This document shows positions 53,999 to 61,715 of a stretch of 64,000 bases of DNA, in pieces. The translations under genes and the position numbers were made by a program. The notes under the pieces were generated by a model, which saw only the letters and a program-made list of their open reading frames with translations, did no database searches and was not told where the DNA came from. Numbering within the stretch: position 1 is the stretch's first letter; each line of letters begins with the position of its first letter. Source of the stretch: an uncultured Bacteroidales bacterium (GTDB taxonomy: Bacteria; Bacteroidota; Bacteroidia; Bacteroidales; Muribaculaceae); assembly GCA_902792435.1 (NCBI GenBank), contig CADAZN010000001.1, positions 124,001 to 188,000 of the forward strand, written 5' to 3'.

Positions 53999-55236
53999 TA
54001 ATCTCTCTCAAACAAATCTCTAGTATAAACTTTATCTCTCACATCATTAAGCATTGAATCATAGCGATTAGCCAGGATTACTTGGCTTAAAGCTTTGAAT
54101 TGTTCTAAATTGTTGATGACTTTGCTGCCGAAGAAAGTTGAGGCGTCTTCGAGGGTTGGTTCGTAGATGATGACTTTTGCGCCTTTGGCTTTGATGCGTT
54201 TCATCACACCCTGGATGCTTGACTGGCGGAAGTTGTCGCTGCCACTTTTCATAGTCAAGCGATAAACGCCAATGACGCACTCACGCTCTTCGGTCTTGCT
54301 GTAATCACCACGGTGGTAGTAATCGTAGTAGCCTGCCATGCGAAGAACACGATCTGCAATGAAGTCCTTACGGGTACGGTTGCTCTCAACTATCGCCTCA
54401 ATTAAGTTCTCGGGCACGTCGGCATAATTGGCAAGCAGTTGCTTGGTGTCTTTGGGGAGACAATAGCCGCCGTAGCCAAAGGATGGGTTGTTGTAGTGTG
54501 AGCCGATACGAGGATCAAGGCAGACACCGTTAATTATCGACTGAGTGTCGAGGCCCTTCATCTCGGCATAGGTGTCGAGTTCGTTGAAATAGCTTACTCG
54601 CAGAGCGAGGTAAGTATTTGCGAAGAGCTTCACAGCCTCGGCTTCAGTAAGACCCATGTATAGAGTATCGATGTCGGGCTTAAGAGCACCTTGTTGAAGG
54701 AGTTCGGCAAACTGGTGGGCTGCCTTGTCAAGTCGTTCGTCGCCCTCTGGACGGCCGACGATGATGCGGCTGGGATAGAGGTTATCGTAAAGAGCCTTAG
54801 TCTCACGAAGAAATTCCGGCGCAAACAGGATGTTTTCACTTCCAGTTTTGCGTCGGATGCTCTCAGTGTAACCCACAGGAATCGTTGATTTTATCACCAT
54901 GATAGCATCAGGATTTACCTTCATTACCAGCTCAATCACCTCTTCAACATGCCGTGTATCGAAGTAGTTGTTCACTGGGTCATAGTTCGTCGGTGTTGCT
55001 ATCACAACAAAATCCGCCTCACCGTAGGCCTTTTCGGCATCAAGTGTGGCGGTAAGTTTAAGCGGCTTCTCTGCGAGATACTGCTCAATATAATCGTCCT
55101 GGATCGGCGAGATATGGTTGTTGATTTTATCAACCTTTTCAGGGATAACATCAACGGCAACCACTTCATTGTGCTGCGCCAGCAAAGTGGCAATGCTGAG
55201 ACCTACGTATCCAGTTCCTGCTACAGCTATTTTCAT
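53998..55236 (-). CDS. ugd: UDP-glucose 6-dehydrogenase
   Basis: Oxidises UDP-glucose to UDP-glucuronate with two NAD+. 412 residues, the short class as in E. coli Ugd. [20 protein letters not shown] (NAD site), [58 protein letters not shown] and the active-site Cys in [18 protein letters not shown] (about residue 254). First gene of the polysaccharide operon; codon use is more GC-rich than in the genes that follow, suggesting a conserved frame around a variable interior. Confidence 0.95.
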   Translation of the reverse strand: MKIAVAGTGYVGLSIATLLAQHNEVVAVDVIPEKVDKINNHISPIQDDYIEQYLAEKPLKLTATLDAEKAYGEADFVVIATPTNYDPVNNYFDTRHVEEVIELVMKVNPDAIMVIKSTIPVGYTESIRRKTGSENILFAPEFLRETKALYDNLYPSRIIVGRPEGDERLDKAAHQFAELLQQGALKPDIDTLYMGLTEAEAVKLFANTYLALRVSYFNELDTYAEMKGLDTQSIINGVCLDPRIGSHYNNPSFGYGGYCLPKDTKQLLANYADVPENLIEAIVESNRTRKDFIADRVLRMAGYYDYYHRGDYSKTEERECVIGVYRLTMKSGSDNFRQSSIQGVMKRIKAKGAKVIIYEPTLEDASTFFGSKVINNLEQFKALSQVILANRYDSMLNDVRDKVYTRDLFERD

Positions 55237-55593
55237 AAAAATAGGGGAATATTTAGGAAGAAATTTGACTGATTTGCAATAAAATGGGTATTCAAGCGCA
55301 CGATAAGCGTCTGAACATCTGCAAATTAAAATGTTTTGTCGACTTTAGCGACTCAAACTTATGTTCCAATTTTGTGGTAATTCTTTTACAATCGTTACCA
55401 AAAACCATAAAATACAGAGACAAAAGTAAACAATTATTCACATTTGAAGATGCTGAACACAGTTAAATTTGCTTAAATATATATTTATATATCGCAAATA
55501 AAGAAAATAAAAATTAGCGAATCTCAACTTTACACAAATTTACACAAGCATTAATCTAACAAATTAAAAAAAGTTTGAACCATTTTGAATAGA
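55237..55593 (-). promoter_or_regulatory. Leader and promoter region of the polysaccharide operon
   Basis: No gene. A minus-strand -7 box TACTTTTG (55428-55421) would give a leader of about 180 bases. The leader can form TGGTAA/TTACCA (55375-55380 with 55395-55400) and GTCG/CGAC (about 55338-55352) hairpins. A second possible -7 box, TAAATTTG, lies at 55542-55535. No invertible-promoter inverted repeats and no UpxY/UpxZ-like gene were seen. Confidence 0.45.
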
Positions 55594-56085
55594 TTATCGC
55601 TTCTTCCCTATTAGCTCAATTGCCTCCTTGCCAGTAAGGTGCTCGATGTCGAGACGGAGCAGTTCCATGTGGGCGAGGCCTTTCTCAATTTCTCTTGCAA
55701 GACCGCTCTCATCGCCTGGATTATACTTACGGCCAAGGAGCTTTGCTCCTTCAAGTTTCTCGTCGGGTGATGAGACAATGGTTATCCGACCGAATGCGAT
55801 TACGCTGCGAAAGTAAGTGGTGAATTCCTCGCCATGGATCTCGTCTTTTTCTATGACGCAAAATGAAGCCTTGCCGTGATGTCTGATGGCATCGATCTTG
55901 TGACCACTTTTGGCACTGTGGAAATAGATGATTCCATCAGCATAAACGAAACTCAAAGGCACGGCATAGGGGTAGTCATTATCGCCAAGCACAGCCAGAG
56001 TGCCCGATGTGGCATTTCTCAACATATCTTCACAGGCCTCATTAGCGAGCTGCTGGCGCACACGGCGCATTGGTCGGAATTCCAT
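55594..56085 (-). CDS. Pyridoxamine-5'-phosphate-oxidase-fold flavin protein
   Basis: A 163-residue split-barrel protein of the NimA-like/PNPOx-like group, probably binding FMN or a related cofactor. RRVRQQLANEACEDMLRNAT, TLAVLGDNDYPYAVPLSFVY, IIYFHSAKSGHKIDAIRHHG and FRSVIAFGRITIVSSPDEKL are the typical order. Substrate unknown; relatives include 5-nitroimidazole resistance proteins, but nothing here points to that role. Follows the tRNA terminator, with no obvious promoter of its own. Confidence 0.87.
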   Translation of the reverse strand: MEFRPMRRVRQQLANEACEDMLRNATSGTLAVLGDNDYPYAVPLSFVYADGIIYFHSAKSGHKIDAIRHHGKASFCVIEKDEIHGEEFTTYFRSVIAFGRITIVSSPDEKLEGAKLLGRKYNPGDESGLAREIEKGLAHMELLRLDIEHLTGKEAIELIGKKR

Positions 56086-56112
56086 AGAGTGAATTTTAAA
56101 TAATAAAAGAAA

Positions 56113-56148
56113 AACGAGTTAAGGAACCATTAAAGGACTTAACTCGTT
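56113..56148 (-). terminator. Terminator after tRNA-Ala
   Basis: AACGAGTTAAG (56113-56123) pairs exactly with CTTAACTCGTT (56138-56148), an 11-bp stem; on the minus strand it is followed by TTTTTCTTTTATT. Confidence 0.85.
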
Positions 56149-56155
56149 ATTATTG

Positions 56156-56228
56156 TGGAGTATAGCAGACTCGAACTGCTCACCTCAACACTGCCAGTGT
56201 TGCGCTCTACCGGATGAGCTAATACCCC
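56156..56228 (-). tRNA. tRNA-Ala (anticodon GGC)
   Basis: 73 nt on the minus strand. Acceptor stem GGGGTAT/ATACTCC contains the G3-U70 pair that marks alanine tRNAs; D-arm TAGCTC...GAGC; anticodon arm CAACA-CTGGCAG-TGTTG gives GGC at the loop centre; T-arm GCAG-TTCGAGT-CTGC follows the usual pattern. The discriminator is A, and the 3' CCA is not encoded. A promoter precedes and a hairpin terminator follows. Confidence 0.95.
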
Positions 56229-56247
56229 GTTTTCTAAATTGCGACTG

Positions 56248-56278
56248 CAAAATTAGAACTTTAATTTCGATTATGCAA
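56248..56278 (-). promoter_or_regulatory. Promoter for tRNA-Ala
   Basis: Minus-strand TTG (56278-56276), 20-base spacer, TAATTTTG (56255-56248); start expected near 56241, 13 bases before the tRNA 5' end. Confidence 0.6.
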
Positions 56279-56294
56279 GATTTAAAGCATTATT

Positions 56295-57170
56295 TTACAA
56301 AATATTTTGAAAAATCTCATAAAATTGCGCTGGTTTGAGCCCCCATTTTGGGTGAAGCAGCAATTCAGATGGTGCGGTGGAAACAATTCTCTCAACTAAA
56401 ATTCTCTCAGGTAATCTGTTGACAATTCGTCTACAAAATTGAGCATAATCTTTAGCAGACCAATCAATTACATCCACATCTCCCCTTTCCCACTGTCGAG
56501 CAAGTTCTGTGCCACGCAACACTTGAAGTTGATGAAACTTAATAGTGCTAATAGGGAGTTTAGCAACCTCATCTACAGTCGAGATCATATCCTCCTCTGT
56601 TTCGCCAGGCAGTCCCAATATGAGATGTGCTCCTACAGTCACCCCTCGTTGCACAACTCTATTAATTGCATCCTGAGCGCATTTCCATGAATGGCATCGA
56701 TTAATAAGCTCCAAAGTACTATCATGTGATGTCTCAACACCAATCTCAACTATTACCTTATATTCCTCATTTATGCCTTGAAGTAATTCTACAACATCAT
56801 CATTTAAACAATCTGGTCTTGTGGAGATTACCAACCCTAAAACATCTTCAACTGCCAATGCTTCGTCATATAGTTCTCTCAATCTCTCGATTGGAGCATA
56901 TGTATTAGTGAAACTTTGGAAATAAGCCAAATATTTCATGTAAGAGTACTTTCCAGCATAGAACTTCTTCGCATCAAGCAGTTGCTGTGTCACACTCGCC
57001 GAAGCACATCCAAAACTAGGCGTGAATGATGCATTGTTGCAGTAGGTACAGCCTCCCCGCCCTTTAGAGCCGTCACGGTTTGGGCACGTGAAGCCAGCAT
57101 TAACATTCAACTTTTGCACTCTATAGCCATAAAGCTGTCGCAGAAAATCGCTATATTGCTGCCTTGCCAT
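56295..57170 (-). CDS. Radical SAM protein, TIGR01212/YhcC family
   Basis: A 291-residue radical SAM enzyme. The 4Fe-4S cysteines are in FTCPNRDGSKGRGGCTYCNN (about residues 28-46; CxnCxxC with the longer family spacing), followed by a partial TIM barrel with ISTRPDCLNDDVV, VEIGVETSHDSTLELINRCH and GAHLILGLPGETEEDM. The E. coli homologue YhcC has no settled role. Its ATG shares one base with the aroC stop, so it belongs to the copZ-to-aroC run. Confidence 0.9.
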   Translation of the reverse strand: MARQQYSDFLRQLYGYRVQKLNVNAGFTCPNRDGSKGRGGCTYCNNASFTPSFGCASASVTQQLLDAKKFYAGKYSYMKYLAYFQSFTNTYAPIERLRELYDEALAVEDVLGLVISTRPDCLNDDVVELLQGINEEYKVIVEIGVETSHDSTLELINRCHSWKCAQDAINRVVQRGVTVGAHLILGLPGETEEDMISTVDEVAKLPISTIKFHQLQVLRGTELARQWERGDVDVIDWSAKDYAQFCRRIVNRLPERILVERIVSTAPSELLLHPKWGLKPAQFYEIFQNIL

Positions 57171-58141
57171 TACAACCGTGATGTACGGGCCAATAAAACA
57201 TTATCCAGCACTACTATTGCTGCCATTGCCTCAACTACAGGAATAGCTCGTGGCACTACACAAGCGTCGTGCCGTCCTCGCGGTTCGATAGCCACTACAT
57301 TACCTTGGCTGTCAATGCCTTCAACTGGTTGCATGAGAGTCGCTACTGGTTTGAAAGCCACTTTGAAACATATATCGTTACCGTTGCTGATGCCGCCTTG
57401 AATGCCGCCAGAGTAATTAGTCTCGGTAGTTATCTTGCCATCTTGAAACACCCATTTGTCGAGTACTTCGCTGCCTAGATGGTTCACAAAATCAAAACCC
57501 AAGCCAATTTCAAATCCTTTGGCAGCCGGGATGCTCATCATAGCCTCAGCAAGTTGTGAAGAAAGTTTGCCGAAAACAGGCTCTCCAATTCCTGGGTCAA
57601 CACCTTTTATTGCACATAGTACCACGCCACCAATGGTGTCGCCATGAGGTAACTCATCAACGACCGTGGCTGCTTGCGCCGAAATAGAAATCCCTAATTG
57701 CAACAGTGCCTGCTTGGCAAGAGCACCTGCAACCACACGAGATACAGTCTCACGCGCCGAGGCCCTACCACCTCCACGATGGTCACGAATGCCATATTTA
57801 GCCTGATAAGTGAAATCGGCATGCGATGGACGAAATACGTCCTTAAGATGATCATAATCTTCAGGTCGTTGATCACGATTACGAATGATAAATCCAATTG
57901 GTGTACCAAGAGTGACTCCATCCATGATGCCTGAAAGGATTTCCACCTCATCAGTTTCCTTGCGGCTTGAGGATATGCCACCCTGACCTGGTCGTCGTCG
58001 TGCTAATTCCTGATTCACTTGATCTAAATCAATTCTTACACCTGCTGGCATGCCATCAACAACACCTCCAATGGCCGGTCCGTGCGACTCCCCAAACGAA
58101 GTGAGACTGAATAAGTTGCCTATTCTATTCTTAAGTACCAT
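57170..58141 (-). CDS. aroC: Chorismate synthase, internally shortened
   Basis: Eliminates phosphate from EPSP to give chorismate, using reduced FMN. Motifs present: FGESHGPAIGGVVDGMPAGV, ARRRPGQGGISSSRKETDEV, KYGIRDHRGGGRASARET, GGIQGGISNGNDICFKVAFK, GRHDACVVPRAIPVVEAM. The protein is 323 residues, while Bacteroidales enzymes are usually about 355-360. The gap is internal: after QLGISISAQAATVVDEL comes directly PHGDTIGGVV, where about 35 residues normally lie. The frame is uninterrupted, so this is a deletion, not a sequencing frameshift. Confidence 0.92.
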   Translation of the reverse strand: MVLKNRIGNLFSLTSFGESHGPAIGGVVDGMPAGVRIDLDQVNQELARRRPGQGGISSSRKETDEVEILSGIMDGVTLGTPIGFIIRNRDQRPEDYDHLKDVFRPSHADFTYQAKYGIRDHRGGGRASARETVSRVVAGALAKQALLQLGISISAQAATVVDELPHGDTIGGVVLCAIKGVDPGIGEPVFGKLSSQLAEAMMSIPAAKGFEIGLGFDFVNHLGSEVLDKWVFQDGKITTETNYSGGIQGGISNGNDICFKVAFKPVATLMQPVEGIDSQGNVVAIEPRGRHDACVVPRAIPVVEAMAAIVVLDNVLLARTSRL

Positions 58142-58158
58142 AAATTAATCAATTAAGG

Positions 58159-58644
58159 TTAATCATCTTTTATCAAATCACACACTGTAGCGCCCACAAA
58201 GTCAACAAGCGCTTGTGGAGTAATTTTGAACTGTAAGCCACGCATTCCAGCACTCACAAATATGTGCTCAAAGCAGAGGCATGTCTCATGGATAAATGTT
58301 GGGAAGGGCTTCTTCATGCCAATTGGCGAGCACCCCCCTCGAATGTAACCAGTGATTGACAACAAATCTTTCATAGCAATAAGATCAACCTTCTTATTGC
58401 CACTTAGTTTGGCAGCTTTCTTTAAGTCGACTTCATGGTCTCCTGGTACAACACACACAAAGTACTTTGTTTTCTCTCCGAAAAGTACCAATGTCTTAAA
58501 CACCTGGTTTATGTCTTCACCAATAGTGGCTGCCAAATGCCCAGCCGAAAGGTCATTCTCATCAACCTCATAGGGAATAAGCTCGTAAGCAATCTTAGCA
58601 CGGTCAAGCAGACGCGCTGCATTTGTTTTTTGAAGCTTTTTCAT
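58159..58644 (-). CDS. ybaK: YbaK/EbsC-family Cys-tRNA(Pro)/aminoacyl-tRNA deacylase
   Basis: A 161-residue INS-superfamily editing protein that hydrolyses mischarged aminoacyl-tRNA. LLDRAKIAYELIPYEVDEND at the N-terminus, VFKTLVLFGEKTKYFVCVVP with the functional lysine, KLSGNKKVDLIAMKDLLSIT and RGGCSPIGMKKPFPTFIHET, the YbaK signature. Normal length. 34 bases after surE. Confidence 0.92.
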   Translation of the reverse strand: MKKLQKTNAARLLDRAKIAYELIPYEVDENDLSAGHLAATIGEDINQVFKTLVLFGEKTKYFVCVVPGDHEVDLKKAAKLSGNKKVDLIAMKDLLSITGYIRGGCSPIGMKKPFPTFIHETCLCFEHIFVSAGMRGLQFKITPQALVDFVGATVCDLIKDD

Positions 58645-58678
58645 TATTGTAGAAAATTAATGTTATAAAAAGCCTTTG

Positions 58679-59443
58679 TTACTCTAACAATTTAGACAAG
58701 GCAGACATTGATTGAAAGTCGGTTTGATCAACATGAATGGGAGTGACACTTACATATCCCCTATTCAACCAAAAAACATCAGTTGTCTCATCGTTAGGGT
58801 CACGTTCTATATATTCTCCAAGCATCCAGTAATAGTCCATTCCACGTGGGTCAGTACGGTGATCCCATGTGTTAGTCCACATACCTTGAGCTGTAGTAGT
58901 TACCTTTACACCCTTTATAGGTTCATCAAGTAATGGAATATTAACATTGAGCGCCACATCTTGTGGAAGACCATTGGTAAGCACCTTATTGATAATGTCA
59001 CGCATATATGGAATGCATGGAGAGAAATCACCCTCAGGCCCATATTCGCCATAACTGAATGCAACACTTTTAATTCCCGCTAATACACCTTCCATTACAA
59101 CACCAATTGTGCCACTATAAAGCACACTGCTACCTTGATTGTAACCATGATTAACACCCGAGAGAACGAGATCAACCTTACGGTCGCCCACAAGCACTCC
59201 AAGCCCCAACTTTGCACAATCGGAAGGAGTGCCGTTAACAGCGTAAACCGTAAGGCCTGGCTCCTCTTTAATTTTGATAACTCTCAACGGGTCGGTAACA
59301 GAAATTGATGATGCCTTTCCGCTCTGGTGATTGAGTGGTGCCACAACCATCACGTCACCAAACTCTCTAGCAACATCGATGAGAACTTTAATCCCATCAA
59401 AACTGTAACCGTCATCGTTACTCACTAATATAAAGGGTTTCAT
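58679..59443 (-). CDS. surE: 5'/3'-nucleotidase SurE
   Basis: A 254-residue metal-dependent nucleotidase hydrolysing nucleoside monophosphates and short polyphosphates. ILVSNDDGYSFDGIKVLIDV has the metal-binding Asp-Asp at the N-terminus; APLNHQSGKASSIS, VNGTPSDCAKLGLGVL and LVLSGVNHGYNQGSSVLYSG complete the site. It lies 12 bases after copA. Confidence 0.95.
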   Translation of the reverse strand: MKPFILVSNDDGYSFDGIKVLIDVAREFGDVMVVAPLNHQSGKASSISVTDPLRVIKIKEEPGLTVYAVNGTPSDCAKLGLGVLVGDRKVDLVLSGVNHGYNQGSSVLYSGTIGVVMEGVLAGIKSVAFSYGEYGPEGDFSPCIPYMRDIINKVLTNGLPQDVALNVNIPLLDEPIKGVKVTTTAQGMWTNTWDHRTDPRGMDYYWMLGEYIERDPNDETTDVFWLNRGYVSVTPIHVDQTDFQSMSALSKLLE

Positions 59444-59455
59444 ATTATTATCTCA

Positions 59456-61402
59456 TTATAGTTTCTTATATTTTAGACGCAGACTATTAAGCACTACCGA
59501 CAAACTCGACAATGCCATCAGGGCCGCAGCCCACATGGGTGTAATTTGGAAATCAACGCCAAATAGATGCATTACTCCTGCTGCAAGCGGCAAACATACA
59601 ATATTATAGATAAATGCCCAGAACAAGTTCTGCCAAATCATCTTTACCGTCTTGCGACTCAATTCTATGGCGGCAGGCACATTGCTAAGATCATCTCCCA
59701 TGAGAGTGACCTGTGCAACATCCATTGCCACATCGGTGCCTGTACCTATGGCAACACTCACGTCGGCTAGCGAAAGCGCCTGAGTGTCGTTGATGCCGTC
59801 GCCCATCATCGCCACAGTCTTGCCTTGCGACTGGAGCTGCTTGACTAGAGACTCTTTGTCAACTGGAAGCACACCACTCTGATAGTGTTCAATGCCAGCC
59901 TTACCTGCCCAATATTTCACAGCCTCTTCCTTGTCGCCGCTGAGCAAGTGAATCTCTATGCCTTGATTATGTAAGGCCTCGATTGCTTCGGGAGCATTGA
60001 GTTTGAGGCTCTCGCGTTGTTCTGGTTCTAAATTATCGGCAGCTGTGAAATCCACAATCTTCTTGTTAGGTATGGTGAGAGTGCCGGTCTTATCAGTTAC
60101 CAGGGCATTAACCTTGCGTAGTTGCTCTAGTGCGGTAGCGTCCTTGATAAGAATTTGGTGCTCAGCAGCTTTTCCCATGCCCACCATCAATGCGGTTGGT
60201 GTAGCAAGTCCCATTGCACAAGGACATGCCACCACAAGCACTGCTACGGCCGACATAATAGCTTGAGGCAAAGCATTCCAGCCGCCAATAGCCACCCATA
60301 ACACGAATGTAACAAGTGCGATGCTAGCAACTACCGGAACAAACACTCCTGCCGCCTTGTCAACAAGACGCTGAACTGGAGCTTTAGAACTTTGAGCCTG
60401 CTGCACAATAGCAATTATTTGCGCCAATGATGTTTCCTCTCCTATCTGACGAGCGCGCAGCCTAAGTTTGCCCTGACTGGGAATAGTTCCAGCCATAACT
60501 TTATCGCCCACACGCTTAACCGCAGGAGTAGGTTCGCCAGTAATCATACTCTCGTCGATATAAGCGGCATCATTAGTCATAAAGCTTGACGCCCAAGTAA
60601 CATCACCATCAACAGGAATCTTCTCGCCTGCATGCACCTCTACAAGGTCGCCTTTTTCAAGAGTGGAGATGGGCACTTGTTCGGGGGCAATCTCACCCTC
60701 TACTGGCTGCTTCTTAGTAACTACCCTGGCCGTCTTTGGAGCCATGCCCATGAGCTGGCGCAGGCTACTAGAAGTGCTGTCCTTCGCTTTCTCCTCAAGC
60801 AATCGCCCAGTAAGCACGAAGGCGATTATCATCGTTGAAGCATCGAAATAGGTGTGCCACTCCAGATCACGCACACCCCAAGTTGACTCTCCCCAAAAAG
60901 TGTTGAACGCACTGAAAAGGAAAGCAATAGCAGTTGAAAGAGAAACCAAAGTGTCCATGCCCGCCATTTTGTTGCGCAACTGCTTGAGCGCTGAGACATA
61001 AAACTCACGACCACAAAGTACAATGCATGACAGGGCCAGAACTAGCGACAGCTGATTGGCGGCATCCTTGCCTCCCACATTCACCCATCCCATTGAAAAA
61101 CACATGATAAGTATTGAGAAAAGCCATGCCAGCAGAGTATTGCGTTTAAGCAATTTAAAGGAAATCGCCTCAAGCTGATCCACACTCTGCTCTTCGTCAA
61201 TCACAAGGTCATAGCCGATGTTGCTAATTTCCTGTTTTATCTTTTCTATTGAAACTTGCGATGGGTCATAGTCGATAAGTGCTGTGCGCCCCACCAAGTT
61301 CACCGATGCCTCGTTGATGCCAACAATAGAGCGTAACTTGTTCTCCACATTGGCAGAACAAGCCGAACAAGCCATACCTATGACCGGAAAGGTCTTTTTC
61401 AT
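59456..61402 (-). CDS. copA: Copper-transporting P1B-type ATPase lacking the N-domain
   Basis: A 648-residue copper exporter. One heavy-metal domain (GMACSACSANVENKL, CxxC at residues 13-16), eight predicted helices including the ion-site VVACPCAMGLATPTAL, the actuator loop YIDESMITGEPTPAVKRVGD and phosphorylation site VTDKTGTLTIPNKK, then LLSGDKEEAV and MMGDGINDTQALSLADV. Between DKTGT and the SGDK motif only about 45 residues remain, where the nucleotide-binding N-domain with its SEHPL motif (usually over 100 residues) should be. Typical length is 730-800. The frame is intact, and CopZ-like protein is encoded 18 bases upstream. Confidence 0.9.
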   Translation of the reverse strand: MKKTFPVIGMACSACSANVENKLRSIVGINEASVNLVGRTALIDYDPSQVSIEKIKQEISNIGYDLVIDEEQSVDQLEAISFKLLKRNTLLAWLFSILIMCFSMGWVNVGGKDAANQLSLVLALSCIVLCGREFYVSALKQLRNKMAGMDTLVSLSTAIAFLFSAFNTFWGESTWGVRDLEWHTYFDASTMIIAFVLTGRLLEEKAKDSTSSSLRQLMGMAPKTARVVTKKQPVEGEIAPEQVPISTLEKGDLVEVHAGEKIPVDGDVTWASSFMTNDAAYIDESMITGEPTPAVKRVGDKVMAGTIPSQGKLRLRARQIGEETSLAQIIAIVQQAQSSKAPVQRLVDKAAGVFVPVVASIALVTFVLWVAIGGWNALPQAIMSAVAVLVVACPCAMGLATPTALMVGMGKAAEHQILIKDATALEQLRKVNALVTDKTGTLTIPNKKIVDFTAADNLEPEQRESLKLNAPEAIEALHNQGIEIHLLSGDKEEAVKYWAGKAGIEHYQSGVLPVDKESLVKQLQSQGKTVAMMGDGINDTQALSLADVSVAIGTGTDVAMDVAQVTLMGDDLSNVPAAIELSRKTVKMIWQNLFWAFIYNIVCLPLAAGVMHLFGVDFQITPMWAAALMALSSLSVVLNSLRLKYKKL

Positions 61403-61420
61403 GCAAAAGGAATAGACTTA

Positions 61421-61633
61421 TCAAATGGTCATTTCAAAACGTCCCAGGTCATCAACAGCATCCTTCATGACCACTGGTGACACCTGTGACTCGTCATAGC
61501 ATACTGTCACATTAGCATCTTCTAGGCTAACCGCAGCACTTGCAACTCCAGCCAACTCTTTGAGGGTATTCTCAACTTTAGCCTTGCAGTTCACGCACTT
61601 CATTCCAGTAACGGTAAATGTTTCTTGTTTCAT
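61421..61633 (-). CDS. copZ: Heavy-metal-binding (HMA) protein, CopZ-like chaperone
   Basis: A 70-residue single-domain HMA protein: FTVTGMKCVNCKAKVENTLK with the Cu-binding CxxC (residues 13-16), then AAVSLEDANVTVCYDES. Delivers Cu(I) to CopA in the cytoplasm by analogy. First gene of the run, with a strong promoter. Confidence 0.88.
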   Translation of the reverse strand: MKQETFTVTGMKCVNCKAKVENTLKELAGVASAAVSLEDANVTVCYDESQVSPVVMKDAVDDLGRFEMTI

Positions 61634-61654
61634 ATTTTATCTTTGTTTTAACTG

Positions 61655-61685
61655 CAAAAATAATACTTTATTTTAATTGAACAAA
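61655..61685 (-). promoter_or_regulatory. Promoter for the copZ-copA-surE-ybaK-aroC-radical SAM run
   Basis: Minus-strand TTTG (61685-61682), 19-base spacer, TATTTTTG (61662-61655); start near 61648, 15 bases before the copZ ATG. Confidence 0.7.
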
Positions 61686-61715
61686 TGCACCTCTAACACT
61701 ATTTATCAATAAGCA

